NCBI RefSeq assembly: GCF_000143415.4
Contig: NW_003314282.1
Coordinates: 1,795,767 to 1,859,766, forward strand
Reading direction: 5' to 3'
Length of the DNA: 64,000 nt
Source of the DNA: Selaginella moellendorffii
Taxonomy: Eukaryota; Streptophyta; Lycopodiopsida; Selaginellales; Selaginellaceae
This document shows, piece after piece, positions 18,200 to 29,994 of this stretch. Position 1 is the first letter of the stretch. Every line of letters starts with the position of its first letter. Made by a program: the position numbers and the translations under genes. The notes beneath the pieces were generated by a model. The model saw only the letters and a program-made list of their open reading frames with translations, had not been told where the DNA came from and made no database searches.

Positions 18200-20069
18200 T
18201 CATTTCAAAAAGTTGCACGACCCTTTGACACCTTTCCACAGGCTCTCCTTCTGAGGCGTACTCGCGGCAGCAGCGCTGCTTTCCTCCAGGAGCAAATTTT
18301 CAACCTCTTTAGAATCATGCTTCCTCCGAAACTGCACAGGACAAACAAACGGATCATCTCATTTTTGTGAAGAAGAGGTGGCATTGCCAGCCAGCTACCA
18401 CAAAGAGGAGCCACAGTTTGTAGCTGCAAGAATGTTCGCCTGTGTCCGCTTCTTTTGCAAGATCAAGCTCGTTTAAAATGAACAAGACGTGCTTTCCGTG
18501 AACCTCCTTATCCCGAGAGCGTTCAACTTTGAATTCGTCGAAAAGCTCGTTATAAGTCAGCAGCCCGTGAGCCAGAAACCGTCTGTGAATCCATAGAGCC
18601 TAAAAAAACAAGTTCATGAGAGACATTTACAGCGCAACATTCCAACCTCATTCCCGAAGGACATGTCCTTAATTGAATCAGCGTTCCCCTTGAGCTCCTC
18701 CTGTTCAAAGTCAGGGAATGAATACTTTCAGTCATCATTCTGGCTTCAAATAAGCACGACCTTCCACATCGAGGCCAATTCCTTCCAGCTCAGGTCAAAT
18801 TCGTGTTGTCTCCAAATTAGATGTTGCAGCATGGACTGCAAAATAACCAAATGGAGTTATTCCATTTCAGTGCGTAGTAACGAAGTACCCTGCGATAGTG
18901 GAAAAAACAGTTATCTGTACACCGGTACGAATCCCGGGATTTCAACTCCAGCTCTATCTGTAAGGCATCAACTCACAGTATCAGTCTTTCTCTTCTCTAT
19001 GCGTCTTTAAAAATGGAAGCAAACAAGGTGCGTACTCGAGGGAACTTCATGAAGGAGATAAGCCAGAAACGGTGTCTCCAAGCACGGTAGTTCATCAGAG
19101 ATCTCTGCCACATTGGAATGAATAAGCGGGCAGTGAGAGTGATCTCTGCAAAGATGACATATAAGAGAAGAGATGGCACTCGACTCATATATACGTAAAC
19201 GACGGCTAACCTCGACAATCGCATCAACATGTTTGGATTCAGAGTCAATGATGGCATCGCTTTGGCTGGAAGTGGAGGAGAATATTTTGTTTAATGCCCA
19301 CCTCCTGCAAAAAAAAACTTTTTCAAGTGCCAGAAGAGAGAAACAAAGAAAGAAAAGAAAGAGAGAAGAAACACGTACCGATGAGCCCACGCTTCCTCAC
19401 TTTTTGGAGCATACGTCAAGACAAGACTGGATAGTCGTAGCTCGCTGATCATTCCTGACTGAGAAAAGCTCGACTTGCCAAGAACACGTTTCCTAGATCA
19501 CGAGAAACTTTAGATCGCCTGGAGATGAAAAACAAACGACCAAAAGGAGGAAAAGAGATCATACCTGGTGTTCCAAGCGGTCGAGTAATCCGAGTTGACA
19601 ATCAGGAGTGCTCTTGTGACCTTGAGCAAACTTTCTTCCTTCGAGAAGCCATTTTCTTGCCTTTCGCACTGTTTTTCTTCCGCTCGCAATGCCGAGAACA
19701 CCGCCTGTGCTTCAGTGTAGAGCGGCCTCAAAGCGTTCACTGCGATCCCTAGCTTGTGATCTCGCAGCCAAAACCAAGAAGCCTCACAGTACTCCCCAGC
19801 GCCAGCGCCCACGCAGGGGCTCTTGGATCCCTCTCCAGCGCTCGGATCAGTGTCAGCGGCGGCAAACGAGATCTCGACTGTATCAGCTGGAAGATCGTGG
19901 AGCTGCGCCAATTGCGACGGCAGGAGGAATCCCAGCTCGTCGCTGCGCGATGGATCAGAAATCACGGATGCATGGATCGAATCGATCGATCGGGATCGGG
20001 CACTTACATTTCGGGATCGCTGTCGAGAAGGCGCCCCAGATCCGCCAAGAGCCTCGTCCCACACTCCAT
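18200..20069 (-). CDS. PTAR1: Protein prenyltransferase alpha-subunit repeat protein (PTAR1-like)
   Basis: Eight or so exons: 20069-20008, 19942-19565, 19492-19379, 19304-19211, then exons near 19110, 18930, 18790-18560 and the last at about 18334-18200. The joined protein begins MECGTRLLADLGRLLDSDPEI, then DELGFLLPSQ, LRDHKLGI, RALLIVNSDYSTAWNTRKR, APKSEEAWAHRRW, MNYRAWRHRFWLISFM, DSYRCTDNCFFHYRR, LWIHRRFLAH and ends KGVKGSCNFLK. The HRRW/NYRAW.HR spacing is the prenyltransferase-alpha TPR-like repeat. PTAR1 proteins resemble farnesyl/geranylgeranyl-transferase alpha subunits and pair with a beta subunit. The acceptor of the fifth exon is ambiguous (two AGs, both phase 0). It shares a 126-bp promoter with the RabGAP gene. 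Confidence 0.82.
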
Positions 20070-20196
20070 TATTTTAGGTAGGGAAGTTATTAGGGTTCTT
20101 ACTTCTCGCTTAGATCCAGCAAGGGAAGAGGAGCGCCATCGTCGTCCCAGGCGCTTCCAGGCTCAGGTACTGAGCTAGCTCTCACGATCTGGAATC
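20070..20196. promoter_or_regulatory. Divergent promoter, PTAR1-like / RabGAP
   Basis: A compact interval between divergent genes with TTAGGGTTCTT (telo-box-like) at about 20090. If the RabGAP starts at 20396, the interval extends into its 5' leader. Confidence 0.4.
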
Positions 20197-20395
20197 ATGG
20201 ATCCCAGCCAGGAGTTTGAATCTAGCTCCTGTTCTTGTCGGCTCACTGTGGATGAAAATGCAGGGCCTAGCGATGGTGCTCGAGGATTAGAGCTTGGATC
20301 CTCATGTCAAAGAACTGGTATGGAGTCCGTTCGAGCGATTTCTTCCATCAGTAATGACATCTCGATTCGCTTCTCCTTGTTGCTTCTCATATAGG

Positions 20396-22147
20396 ATGCT
20401 AAGAGGGCGCAATTTTCCTGGCAAAGTTCTACTGTCGCGGAAGGCCGACTCTAGCTCTAATGTGAGAGGGAACTCTTCGGAGAGTAGGAGTTCTGATGAA
20501 GATGGCCACTCGTTCTCGAGTGGAGCAGGAAGAAACCGGGTATGGTTTTCTAGTTTTCTTTTTATCTTTTTGTGTGTGTTCTGGATTTCTTGAGGATGGA
20601 ATCGACGTGGCTTGTAGGATTTGCAAGACATCAATGGCAACGAGCTTGGAAGCTCATCGTCTGCTGGATCACCGGGAGAATCGTCAAGCAGGGAAGCCTC
20701 GGCGGACGCTCCAAGGCCAGGCTCCGGTGGGCGAGCTACAGACACTGCTCGTGTTGCAAGATTTAAGAAAGAGTTGGCTGCCTCGACTGTAAATCTAGGT
20801 ACTTTCGACGAGACTTACTCAGCTCTCTCAAACTCTTGTTCTCTTTTTTCGCAGATGCTTTGAGAGAGCTCTCGTGGAGTGGTGTTCCCGCTGACATGAG
20901 GCCCATGATTTGGAGACTGTTGCTGGTATGACTTTGTTTCGAGCTGAGAAAAGATTGACAATTGAAGCACGTTTATATACTTCAGAGCTTTGCGTGCAGG
21001 GTTATTCGCCTTCCAATACGGATAGAAGGGAGATGGTGCTTTCCATGAAGAGACAAGAGTACGTCGAAGACATTGCGCAGTTTTTCGACATACCCGATGA
21101 GGATCGCACTGAGGACGAGATAAGAACCGTTCGTCAGGTGAGTAATACGGAATTTTTCCATTAGCTCGGTATGTGCTGCCTTTTACATTGTCCCTAGATT
21201 GCCGTCGACATTCCACGGACGGTGCCGGATGTTACTTTCTTCCATCAGCCTACTATACAAACCTCACTGGAGCGAATCTTAAATATATGGTAAACCTGGA
21301 ATAAATAGCTCGCGAGTATCATCTTTATGAGGTTTGCATTTTCGAGCAGGGCAGTGAGACATCCTGCGAGCGGTTACGTCCAGGGAATCAATGACTTGGC
21401 GACGCCTTTCCTCGTGGTGTTTCTCTCGGAGCATTTTGAAGGAGAGATGGAAACCTGGGACTTGTCGAAGCTTCCGCCTGAGAAGCTTACGCAAGTTGAA
21501 GCAGACAGCTACTGGTGTCTCTCCAAGCTGCTCGACAGAATCCAGGATCATTACACTTTCGCACAACCTGGAATTCAGCGCCTTGTCTTTAAGCTGAAGG
21601 AGCTGGTTCGACGAATTGATGGTAAGATCTTTCCAGTTTTCACTTTTAAAACTAGCACTCGTGCTTTGTTTAGAACCGGTAGCCAGGCATGTCGAAGAGC
21701 AGGGGCTGGACTTTTTGCAGTTTGCGTTTCGGTGGTTTAATTGCCTCTTGATAAGAGAGGTAAGACATTCTTTTGTAAATCACTTCACCTTCAATTGTTT
21801 TGTCTTCCATCACGCAGGTTCCTTTCTCATTGGTTTCTAGACTGTGGGATACTTATCTAGCCGAGGGCGACGCTTTTCCAGAGTACCTTGTATATGCCTG
21901 TGCCAGCTTCTTATTGACGGTACGCAAATCACATCATCGCAGAGGCCTGCCTGACTCTAAACTGTTCCTTTCTTTTTTATAGTGGACCGACCAGCTCCAG
22001 CAGCTAGATTTCCAGGAGATGGTGCTTTTCTTGCAGCACTTACCAACGAAGAGATGGACTCACCAAGAGCTGGAGATGGTGCTGTCGCGAGCTTTCATGT
22101 GGAGAGTTATGTTCGACCGCTCCCCAAGTCACTTAAACTCGGGCTAA
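20396..22147 (+). CDS. TBC-domain RabGAP, TBC1D22 type
   Basis: About nine exons. After a Ser-rich N-terminus (FPGKVLLSRKADSS) come the TBC motifs in order: LRELSWSGVPADMRPMIWRLL, DIPRT, IWAVRHPASGYVQGINDL (catalytic-finger region with IxxDxxR in VAVDIPR and YxQ in YVQ), EADSYWCLSKLLD, QDHYTFAQPGIQ, FAFRWFNCLL, REVPFSLVSRLWDTYL, LYVCAS-like, and FLQHLPTKRW. Together these are typical of the TBC1D22 branch, which stimulates GTP hydrolysis on Rabs at Golgi membranes. An upstream ATG at 20197 opens an exon (MDPSQEFESS) but joining it by the obvious donor breaks the frame, so the start at 20396 is preferred and the upstream part may be 5' leader. Confidence 0.83.
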
Positions 22148-22338
22148 GTCGATCTATCGATTCAAAGCGCTGGCTGCTATCTAAGAAGAGAGCAAATGAA
22201 ATAGAAAGAACCAGGTAGTTCTAGAAAAGTTTGCAATTTATTCGATTCCAATGTACAGTCGCCATCACTCCCTCTATAGGTATTCTACACACAAGTTCTT
22301 CCACTGTTTTTTTTTTTTTTAAGTTCTCACTCACTTCT

Positions 22339-24063
22339 TCACGCTGCTGCTGCAAAGTGTACTTCCAGATTGCTACTCGTCGAGATTCTCTTCTCGCTCA
22401 CGATCTTCTTCTCGTCACCCTCGAGCTTGCAAACCCCCGGCATCCTCTCCTTGACGAGCTTCCACACCGACTCATACTCGTCGTCGGCATTGCGCAGCGA
22501 TCGAAACATGCTCTCGAGGACGTGTGACGACGGCGAAGCCGGATCCTGGAACGGCTTCTGGACGATTCTCAAGTACTGGTACATCTCGTGAGCGGGCATT
22601 CCCTGGAGCAAGTATGGAAGCAAGCGTCCATGCGCGGCTTCCATGATGATCACGCAGCTCTCTATCGCTGCGTCCTGCTGCTTGCTCCCGAATCCGACAG
22701 TCTCGAGCAGAGGAAGAATGTCGCGCTCTTCCTCGTCGAAGTGATCTCGCGTGCTCTCCTGGATCGATATATCGAAACGTAAGCACAAAAGAGAGATTTT
22801 TCTACCACCAAGAAGTACCTGGAACACTTTTAGCCGAGTTGCTAGCGCGACCAGAGCTTCATTATGGACGCAGCTGCCCTGTTGTAACGCCAGGACCGAC
22901 TTCAGATCCTCGCGAATCCCATTCATGATTGGTAAATCTCTGGCGTGATCAGCGTGCACAAGCTCGGTCAGTCCTGGCAAGGAAAAGAAAGAACAACCAA
23001 AACTTTGTGATCACCACGCGAAGAATTCTATGGAAAACCGAAAGAACTTACCTTTGTCCGCATTCTCCAGCACTGGAAACATGGTTCTCTCCTCCATCTG
23101 TGCGTGCTCTTGCATCAGCTCCACCAGCCGTGAGTACTCGGACGAGAGCTTCTTGATCTTCATCGCCAGCCCCGCCTTGACGGGCGAGATGGTGCTGGAA
23201 TTCACCTTGGTCGCGGCCAGCTCCTCGGAGATCTTCACCACCCTCTCGATGTGGAAGAGGATGCTCCGGTGCTGGAGCAAGCACAAGCTCGCCACCGCCG
23301 GGCAAGTTCTCTCGTCGATCGCCTTGGAGACCGACATCTCCAGCAAGTCTGGATCCATCCTCACGGGAGCGTAGCTCGGGAAGAACGGCATTCGCTTGTA
23401 GTAGCCCAGGAGATTGGAGTGGACAGCTCGAATCTCGACCCCTCGAAAGAGGCCCAGCGGCCGGACGAGCTCCAGGAAAGGGATGAGGTAGACGTCCACC
23501 ATGCTAAACTCTTGGCCAAAGAAGTAAGGCCCATCTTTGCCGTGCTCCCACAGCCCCCTGTCCAATCTCGCGAACGCCGTGTCGATCTTGGCGCTGCCCT
23601 CTTGTTGGACTGCCGGATCGGCGTCGTAGAGCAGCTGGCCGACGAGCGGCGAGAATTCGTCTCGCACAAATTCCACCCAGTCGCGGACATCCATCCCGGC
23701 CGATCCCTCAAGCAAGAGCGGTGGATCGCGGAAGGTGGCCTCGATGTAGTCCACAATGTCGTCGGCGGATCCATAGATGACGCTGCCGCCGTGCTGGAGG
23801 ATGGGGACATCGCCATCCGGGCACGCGGATTCCAGCCACTCGAGCTTCTTGCTGGATTGCAAACCCTCGGGCGGCACCCAGATTGGATCCACGCTCAGGC
23901 CCTTGTGGAGGAGCGCGATCCGGATCCGGGCCGTGAAGGGGCAGAGCTCCACGCCAAACAATCGCAGCACTACGCCATTGCCAAACCTGTAGGGATGGCA
24001 CGATACCGGCACCACGCACGCCGCCGTCGCCTCGCAATCTTTCTTGCCGAAGCAAGCTCCCAT
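22339..24063 (-). CDS. Glutathione S-transferase fused to hemerythrin (GSTH class)
   Basis: Three exons (24063-23052, 22973-22819, 22758-22339) encode 528 aa. N-terminal GST: LFGVELCPFTARIRIALLHKG (thioredoxin fold, active-site-like CPF), PDGDVPILQHGG (cis-Pro), SADDIVDYIE, then an alpha domain (GPYFFGQEFSMVDVYLIPFL). From about residue 260 it is an all-helical HHE/hemerythrin region with di-iron-type ligands: LQHRSILFH, EHAQMEE, VHADHARDL, HFDEEE, EAAHGRLLPYL. GST-hemerythrin fusions have been described as a separate GST class in mosses and other early land plants. MGACFGKK at the N-terminus is a candidate myristoylation/palmitoylation signal, suggesting membrane attachment. No break seen. 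Confidence 0.87.
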
Positions 24064-24660
24064 GATCGATCTTCTTCTTCTTTACTGCCGCGACCCTCCT
24101 CCTCCGCCGCCGCCTGGATGGATCGATCGCATTCGTGAAAGCAGAGGGCGAGAGATGGAAATTTAGGGCTTTAGGATGAGAACGGCTAGTTTCGCTGCGC
24201 AACGGCTGTTTGTATTTTAGGGGGGATATTCTTTGGACATTCTAGGTAGCATTTATTAATTTATGTTAATTAAAAAATAATTGCAAAAATTAATACTCGT
24301 TTAAACGAAATAAGCTATAGAAATTCATAAAAGTTTATTTTAACTTTTTACACTTATGATATTAACATTATTATACATTTTGTGTTATTATAGGAACCTG
24401 AAAATCCATTTTCATCCATTCTCAAATTCATGGTCGCCACAAAGTTTTGGTTATTTATTTTTAAAAAAAATCTAATTTATAAAAAGGTTTAATGAATGAG
24501 AAAAATACTTTTTAGGTGACTTTAAAGATATCCTAAACCAAAAACAATTTAACATATTTCTAAATTTACAATAATGAACACTCCACTGTTCAGTACAAAA
24601 CTTGAAGGTTCAGCTGCATGCTTTTCAGAATGTTGGGCATGGCGGCTCCAAAGCTCACTT
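24064..24660. other. AT-rich intergenic DNA
   Basis: Promoter of the GST-hemerythrin gene (TTTAGGGCTTTAGG, telo-box-like, at about 24163-24176), then AT-rich sequence without coding signal up to the NLR stop. Confidence 0.45.
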
Positions 24661-27570
24661 CTAAGGTCTTGAAGCATGTCCCACGTCAGTATCAAGCGAT
24701 GAAACACAGGGAAGCAAAGAGATGGATGCCGGGATTTTCTGCCAATTTCCTCTATCTTTTCCTTGTTGGCTGCTTAGAAGTAAGCACTGCACGGTAATGA
24801 GCTTGGCTTGGATCGCAAAGAAATCATCCGGCAGCTGCTCGTAAGAGTAGAGGTGTAGCTCTTGGAGGCTACTTGGAAACGAGGTGATGGTGGTGGACAC
24901 AAGGTTTCTCATGTAGCCCTCGACAGTCAAGAACTTGAGGCTTGGGAGACTCGTCACAAAGAGAGGCAAGTGATCGCGAGCAGTGGCGAAGCTCAAGTGC
25001 AGCGTTTTCAAGTTTTCCATGGCGGATGAAGTGATGAAGTTGGGATCCAGCTGCAGCGATTCCGGGAAAGAGTCGAGTTTGAGCTCTTTCAAGTTTGGGA
25101 AAGAACCTGGCGGAGCTAGCTGCTGGCACGCAACGCCATCGCAGATAAGGTGGAGTTCTTCGAGACGTTTCAATCGATGGAGACAGGAGAGATTCTTCAT
25201 CTTATGGTTGTAAAGGTCAAAAACTCGAAGCCCATGACACTTCTCGATCCACGTGAAACCTTCGTCGTGTGTTTGATCTTCTTCCACTCCCGTGATTCGA
25301 AAGACTTGCAGATTGAGTGATCCTTTGAACAGGCTGCTCCAGCGAGCTCCTCTACTCGACATGCAAATGATCTCGCATCGCATCAGCTCCTTGAAGCGTC
25401 CAGATCCAGCAGAAACTCGCCGAAACTCGATGTTCCTGGACACCAAAAACAATGTCTCGAGATGCTCCAAAGCCGTGAATCCTTCCGAGAGTATGATCAA
25501 GCCGCTCGACGAGGACGAGCCTATCATCTCCAAATGCCGCAGATGTGTGGCGCTGGAAATCCCTGTTAAGTCCACCACCTCTGTGTCACTCGCGTGGATT
25601 GTCAGCTCCTTCAAGTTTGAGAGCTTGTAGAGCATATCGAAACCAAAGTTCCTGACATTGCTGTCGCATTTCAAGTATTGGAGTGATTCTATCTCCATGA
25701 TCTCGACTGGAATGTGGTTTATCCACGTGTTTCTAAGATCGAGCATTTCAAGCCTCGTGAGCTTGGAGATCCCTGGTGGAATGGATTCCACCTTTGTTCC
25801 CTTCAAGCTTAGTCCCTTAAGTTCCTTGATCCGGTCTATCAAGTCTTCGTCCAAAACGCTAAACCTGTTGTTCCCATCGAGCAAGACCATGTCTCTTACA
25901 GATAAGTTTGATGGCAGGCTTCGAACATTCTTGGAGATAAAGGAGACTTTGTTGGCCCTCTCGTCCATGCTTGGTTTCCACTCATGTCCAAAGAAGCATT
26001 TCTCTTCGTGCTGCGCTTGAGAATGGAACTTTCCCTTCAGAACTCTAATGCAAAGTTTGCGTAGCATGTCATGAACCGTGATGTATAACGGATTGTCATC
26101 TGCATCATTCACCACCTTGATCATCGATCTTCGCTCCAGTTCTTTCGCAATCTCCTTGAAGGAGAGCTGTGAGTTGCTTGCTATCCAACACTTGATCAAG
26201 TCTTCGAAATCTATCCTGGCATCTTCTGGAAACGCAGCCACGTAAAGGAAGCACTCTTGCAACTTATCATCGTTGTTTCCCAGCTCGTCGTAGCTAAACT
26301 TCAAGCGCTTGAACATGAGCTTCTCAAGATCATCGTCGTTGGACAAGTGCAACTGTCGGTAACGTTCTTTCCAAACTCGGGACCCGTGGTCTCTGTAAAC
26401 AGCCATGGCACTGCCAACGACTTCAAGAGCTAGAGGTAGGCCCTCACACTTTCGAGCGATTCTCTCCGCCACCTTTTCAACGCGGTGACGATCTTCAAAC
26501 TTATGCAAGCTTCCTGATCCTGATCGAGGTCCGAATGCAAACTTCCAAAACATCTCCTTGCTTTCACCCTCCGGCAGCAAACGGACCCTGATAACTCTGG
26601 CCTGGAGCTTTTTTAGAACATCTTCCTTCCTGGTCGTCACAAGCACCCGAGATGAAGACTTTTGATCCACGAAATCAATGAAGTTCCTTGCAAGATTAGC
26701 TTGCCATACATCGTCCAGGATCAGAAGAACTTTTCTCCCACCACAAACCTCCCTTGCAAAGTGTTTCATATCCTCAAGCTTACTACAAGCTTTCACCATG
26801 TCAAGCTTGTCACCCCATTCCAGGCCATGAATAACTTGGCTCTTGAGACTATCCTCACAAGCATCCTTGGCCACTGTGAACCACACGATGTTGTCCTGAA
26901 AGTACTCCCTGATCCTTGGATCATTGTGGACGCAGCTTGCAAGAGTGGTCTTTCCACATCCACCCATCCCCAAAACTCCCACACACATGTCATGAGAATT
27001 ATCCGCGAGGAGGATCTTCACCACCTTATCTAGCATCACGCCGCCAAAGATGGTCTCAGGAACCACGCGCCGTACATAAGTTCTCGCAACACCCTTGTCC
27101 TGTGGAGAAGTCCGTACGGCATAGCTGGAACTGCGCTTTACCAATTCCAGCTCTCGTTCGTAGCTCTCGATTTGGGAGAGAAGATCATCGTAGAGACGAA
27201 TGGCTTCGTCGATCGCACCATATCTCTCATACCTTTGCAATTCCATCAATGGTAATTCAATCGCAAAACTAAAGAGCACTTATCTCGACTCTTACCGTAC
27301 TTTGGGGTTCCAGATGTTCCTCCTGGCGACCAGCAGCTCTTGGGCTTTGTGATTCCAAGCCTTGATGCGATCCAAGCACTCCTCCGCTGCGTCCGAGAAC
27401 TTGAATCCTGGATTGGTGTGCTTGGGAGCATCAAATGCGTCGATCTTAGCATTGATGTTGGCGGCCCTGTGCTCGAGAACTCCGAGGTTTGCATCCCAAG
27501 ACCACACCTTTTGAAGAGCATCGATGCCCATTCTCGCTAGTGGAACCGCCACACAGCTCGCAAATTCCAT
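24661..27570 (-). CDS. CC-NB-ARC-LRR immune receptor (NLR)
   Basis: Two exons (27570-27296, 27232-24661; 63-bp intron) encode 948 aa. The N-terminal ~125 residues form a helical coiled-coil-like region without TIR features. NB-ARC motifs follow: GVLGMGGCGKTTLA (P-loop), RKVLLILDDVW (kinase 2), SSRVLVTTR (RNBS-B), CEGLPLALEVVGSAM (GLPLA), LQECFLYVAAFPEDA (RNBS-D) and ITVHDMLRKL (MHD region, here VHD). The C-terminal ~430 residues are leucine-rich repeats (LKGLSLKGTKVESIPPGISKL and so on). It is a presumed intracellular pathogen sensor. ATG 27570 is the first methionine. A palindrome with three W-boxes lies directly upstream. The reading frame is intact. Confidence 0.92.
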
Positions 27571-27576
27571 TGTAAT

Positions 27577-27645
27577 AGAGGATTCCAATCCAAGTCAACA
27601 AAGACGTGAGCTATTTGACTTTGTTGACTTTGATTGGAGTCCTCC
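27577..27645. promoter_or_regulatory. W-box inverted repeat at the NLR start
   Basis: CCAATCCAAGTCAACAAAG at 27585-27603 is the reverse complement of 27619-27637 with one mismatch; similarity continues outward toward the ATG at 27570. It contains TTGACT W-box cores at 27593-27598 (minus), 27615-27620 and 27624-27629 (plus) plus CCAAT boxes in both arms. W-boxes are WRKY-factor sites typical of defence promoters. Confidence 0.6.
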
Positions 27646-28090
27646 ATTGCTGGCCACAGTTCACAGACAAGGATCGATCTCCAATGACATTCAGAGGAAG
27701 GATTCATCTCCAATGACATTCAAGGGATTTTTCTGACTCTTTATCTCATTTTTTTTAAAAAATAAAAAAATTATTTCTGCTTTTACAAGGAATAGTACAA
27801 ACCGTATTTACAATGGTTAGAATGATTGAATACAAGTAATTCTACAGATAAGATAAAAAATATACGTATTACAATGTAATTTGTTACCTTTGGGTGAAAG
27901 TAATCTTTTATACATAAAGGAAGATAAGTATAGGGCATAGCCCCGATAGATACTATATGATGATATTTTCTGGCTCTATAGAGATGGATAGGATAATCTA
28001 GATAGCGGCATTTTTTGGTAGAAGATCAAGAGAGGAGAGGGCTCGAGAGGCGCCGAGAGGCGAAGATCCAATCCCCTCGCTGGGCGCGCA
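27646..28090. other. Intergenic: short tandem repeat, AT-rich DNA, promoter of the BBD gene
   Basis: TCTCCAATGACATTCA occurs twice at about 27679 and 27708, 29 bp apart. The rest is AT-rich up to a GC-rich 5' leader from about 28020. Confidence 0.45.
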
Positions 28091-29694
28091 ATGGCCGCCG
28101 TGGTGATGGACTGCTCGGCTGCCAGGAAGTCGATCGGCGCGGCAGCGATGCTGGCGGCAGCGGCGGCCGAGCCGGGGTCGAGCGCTGTCTATGGCAGATT
28201 GCGCGTCCAGAGAATCCGGAGCTGCTGGCTAGGGTTAAGAGTGGGGAATGCTCGCGGCGGGATCACCTGCCGGCAGCATCGTCAATCGCTGGTGGTTTGT
28301 AGCAGTAGCAGCAGCTGGTCTAGCAAGCCCGGCAAGGATGGGGGCGAGGAGGACGAGTTCCAAGAAGCTCCAGCCGAGGATTATTTGCAAGCGCAGGTCG
28401 TGGATGCTGGTGAGTGCTTCCCTTTTTCCCCTTTTCCCCCTTTTTCCTCTCATTGTATCGATTGACATGGTTTGATTCCTTCTTTTTTCCTTTCTTTGCA
28501 GTGAGTATGCTGCCACTACACGGGCGATTGTTTATGACTCTGTCCAGTGGAAGAGAAGTTGAGGTCAATCACGTCCATCCTTCCAAAGGCAGGCTTTTGT
28601 ACAGAGCGAGGAATCCAGCCATTTTTCTCAAGGTTCTCAGCGACTCGGACGTCCTGCTCCCAATTATTGTAGGTACGTTGCGCAAAGAAAGAGCTTCTTT
28701 TTCCTACTTTGTTCTTCTGGCGGTGCTTTGACACTGGTTTTCCCCAGGCGAAACGGCCGTGACCATGCTCATGAAAGCACTCCATGACGAAGAGAAATCG
28801 GTAACGTAAATTGCGAAGTTATGATCCATTTTCATGGTGCTTCGTCTCCATACGTTTCGCAGGCCCGTCCAAACCATTATCAATTGCTGAGACAGATTGT
28901 TGGTGCGCTAGACTTCGAGGTGAATGCACATTCGATTCTTGTTTTCTTCTTCTTTTTTTCACACGGTCTTCTTGGACCAGGCAAAAATGGTCAGGATCAC
29001 TGAGCGAGTCAGGGACACATACTATGCCCGCATTTACTTTGGCCAAGTAAGCATAGCTTTCTTCTCAGGAAAGAGCCCCCAAGCCTGATATCACGCGATG
29101 ACTACAGGATGGCAAGAAAGCGCTCACTAGCGTAGACGCCAGGCCTTCGGACGCGATCAACTTCGCTGTAAGAAGCAAGGTTTGTGACCATTTCCAGCCC
29201 GGTTCTTGCCTGACAAATTCCCAAGCAGATTCCAATCTTCGTGAACAAGTCTATAGTCGAAAGTGATGCCGTGAGGCCAGTCTACTCGACTCCCGTGCCC
29301 TGGGACACCACTGGCGAGAGGAGCCGAAAGTCTTCCTATCTTGATAGGTTCGTTCTCGTTTTCTCGCGAAAACGATAAAAAAAAATTTGTTTTTGTGTAG
29401 TCCTGATGACGCTCATGATCCAATCGCGGAAGAGATCACTCTAATGAAGGACATGCTCATGGCTGTGGTGGAGGAGCGATATGCGGATGCTGGTAAGTTC
29501 TGTCATCTTCTTTTCTCTTTTTTTCTCTCGCTGGTTTATCTTGACACTGCTATTGCACAGCTCGATGCCGGGACCAGCTTAACAAGCTTCGCCTCTCGTG
29601 CAAGATGAAACAGGTAAAGCGATAATGCAAAATCGTTTTTTTCTTCTTCTCAGATTGTAATTTCTCGTGGATCTACTTGCAGCAGTCGCTATAG
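28091..29694 (+). CDS. BBD: Bifunctional nuclease (BBD/DUF151) with UVR tail
   Basis: About seven exons. The first (28091-28409) encodes an Ala/Ser/Arg-rich leader that may target plastids or nucleus, and an acidic linker. The DUF151 bifunctional-nuclease domain follows: LPLHGRLFMTLSSGREVEVNHVHPSKG, NPAIFLKVLSDSDVLLPIIVGE, YQLLRQIVGALDFE, ARIYFGQDGKKALTSVDARPSDAINFAVRSK. Near the C-terminus EITLMKDMLMAVVEERYADAARCRDQLNKL is a UVR motif. The last exon adds only QSL before the stop at 29692. Plant BBD proteins have RNase/DNase activity and are linked to defence and drought responses. The domain order matches Arabidopsis and rice members. Confidence 0.86.
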
Positions 29695-29994
29695 AAGGAT
29701 AGGATTGAAGGAAACTCGACGACAACATGAACAACGCAATGGCGACTGAAATAGATGAGGGATTGATTCAAGCAGCTGATATTAAAGTAAAGCTAGTGTA
29801 CATACTGTGCAGTGTGCCGTAAGTTATATATGCCTTTGTAGCTGGGACTACAGCATTTAATCAATCGTGGTAAAAAATCGCTATTGGATATGAACTTCTC
29901 GTCCCTGGCTTTGTCAAGTCCATTAAGTTACACCCAGTGATCCCTGTTCAGAGCACACCAAGTTTAAAGAACAACGAAGAACACCAATTTGGAG

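Noticed and set aside
20197-20320. Upstream exon MDPSQEFESS for the RabGAP
   Set aside because: The donor at ACTG|GTATGG joined to the next acceptor gives an early stop, so it was not included in the CDS, though it may be 5' leader.
23251-24138. 295-codon plus-strand frame opposite the GST-hemerythrin gene
   Set aside because: Antisense of conserved GST sequence; translation has no recognisable family.
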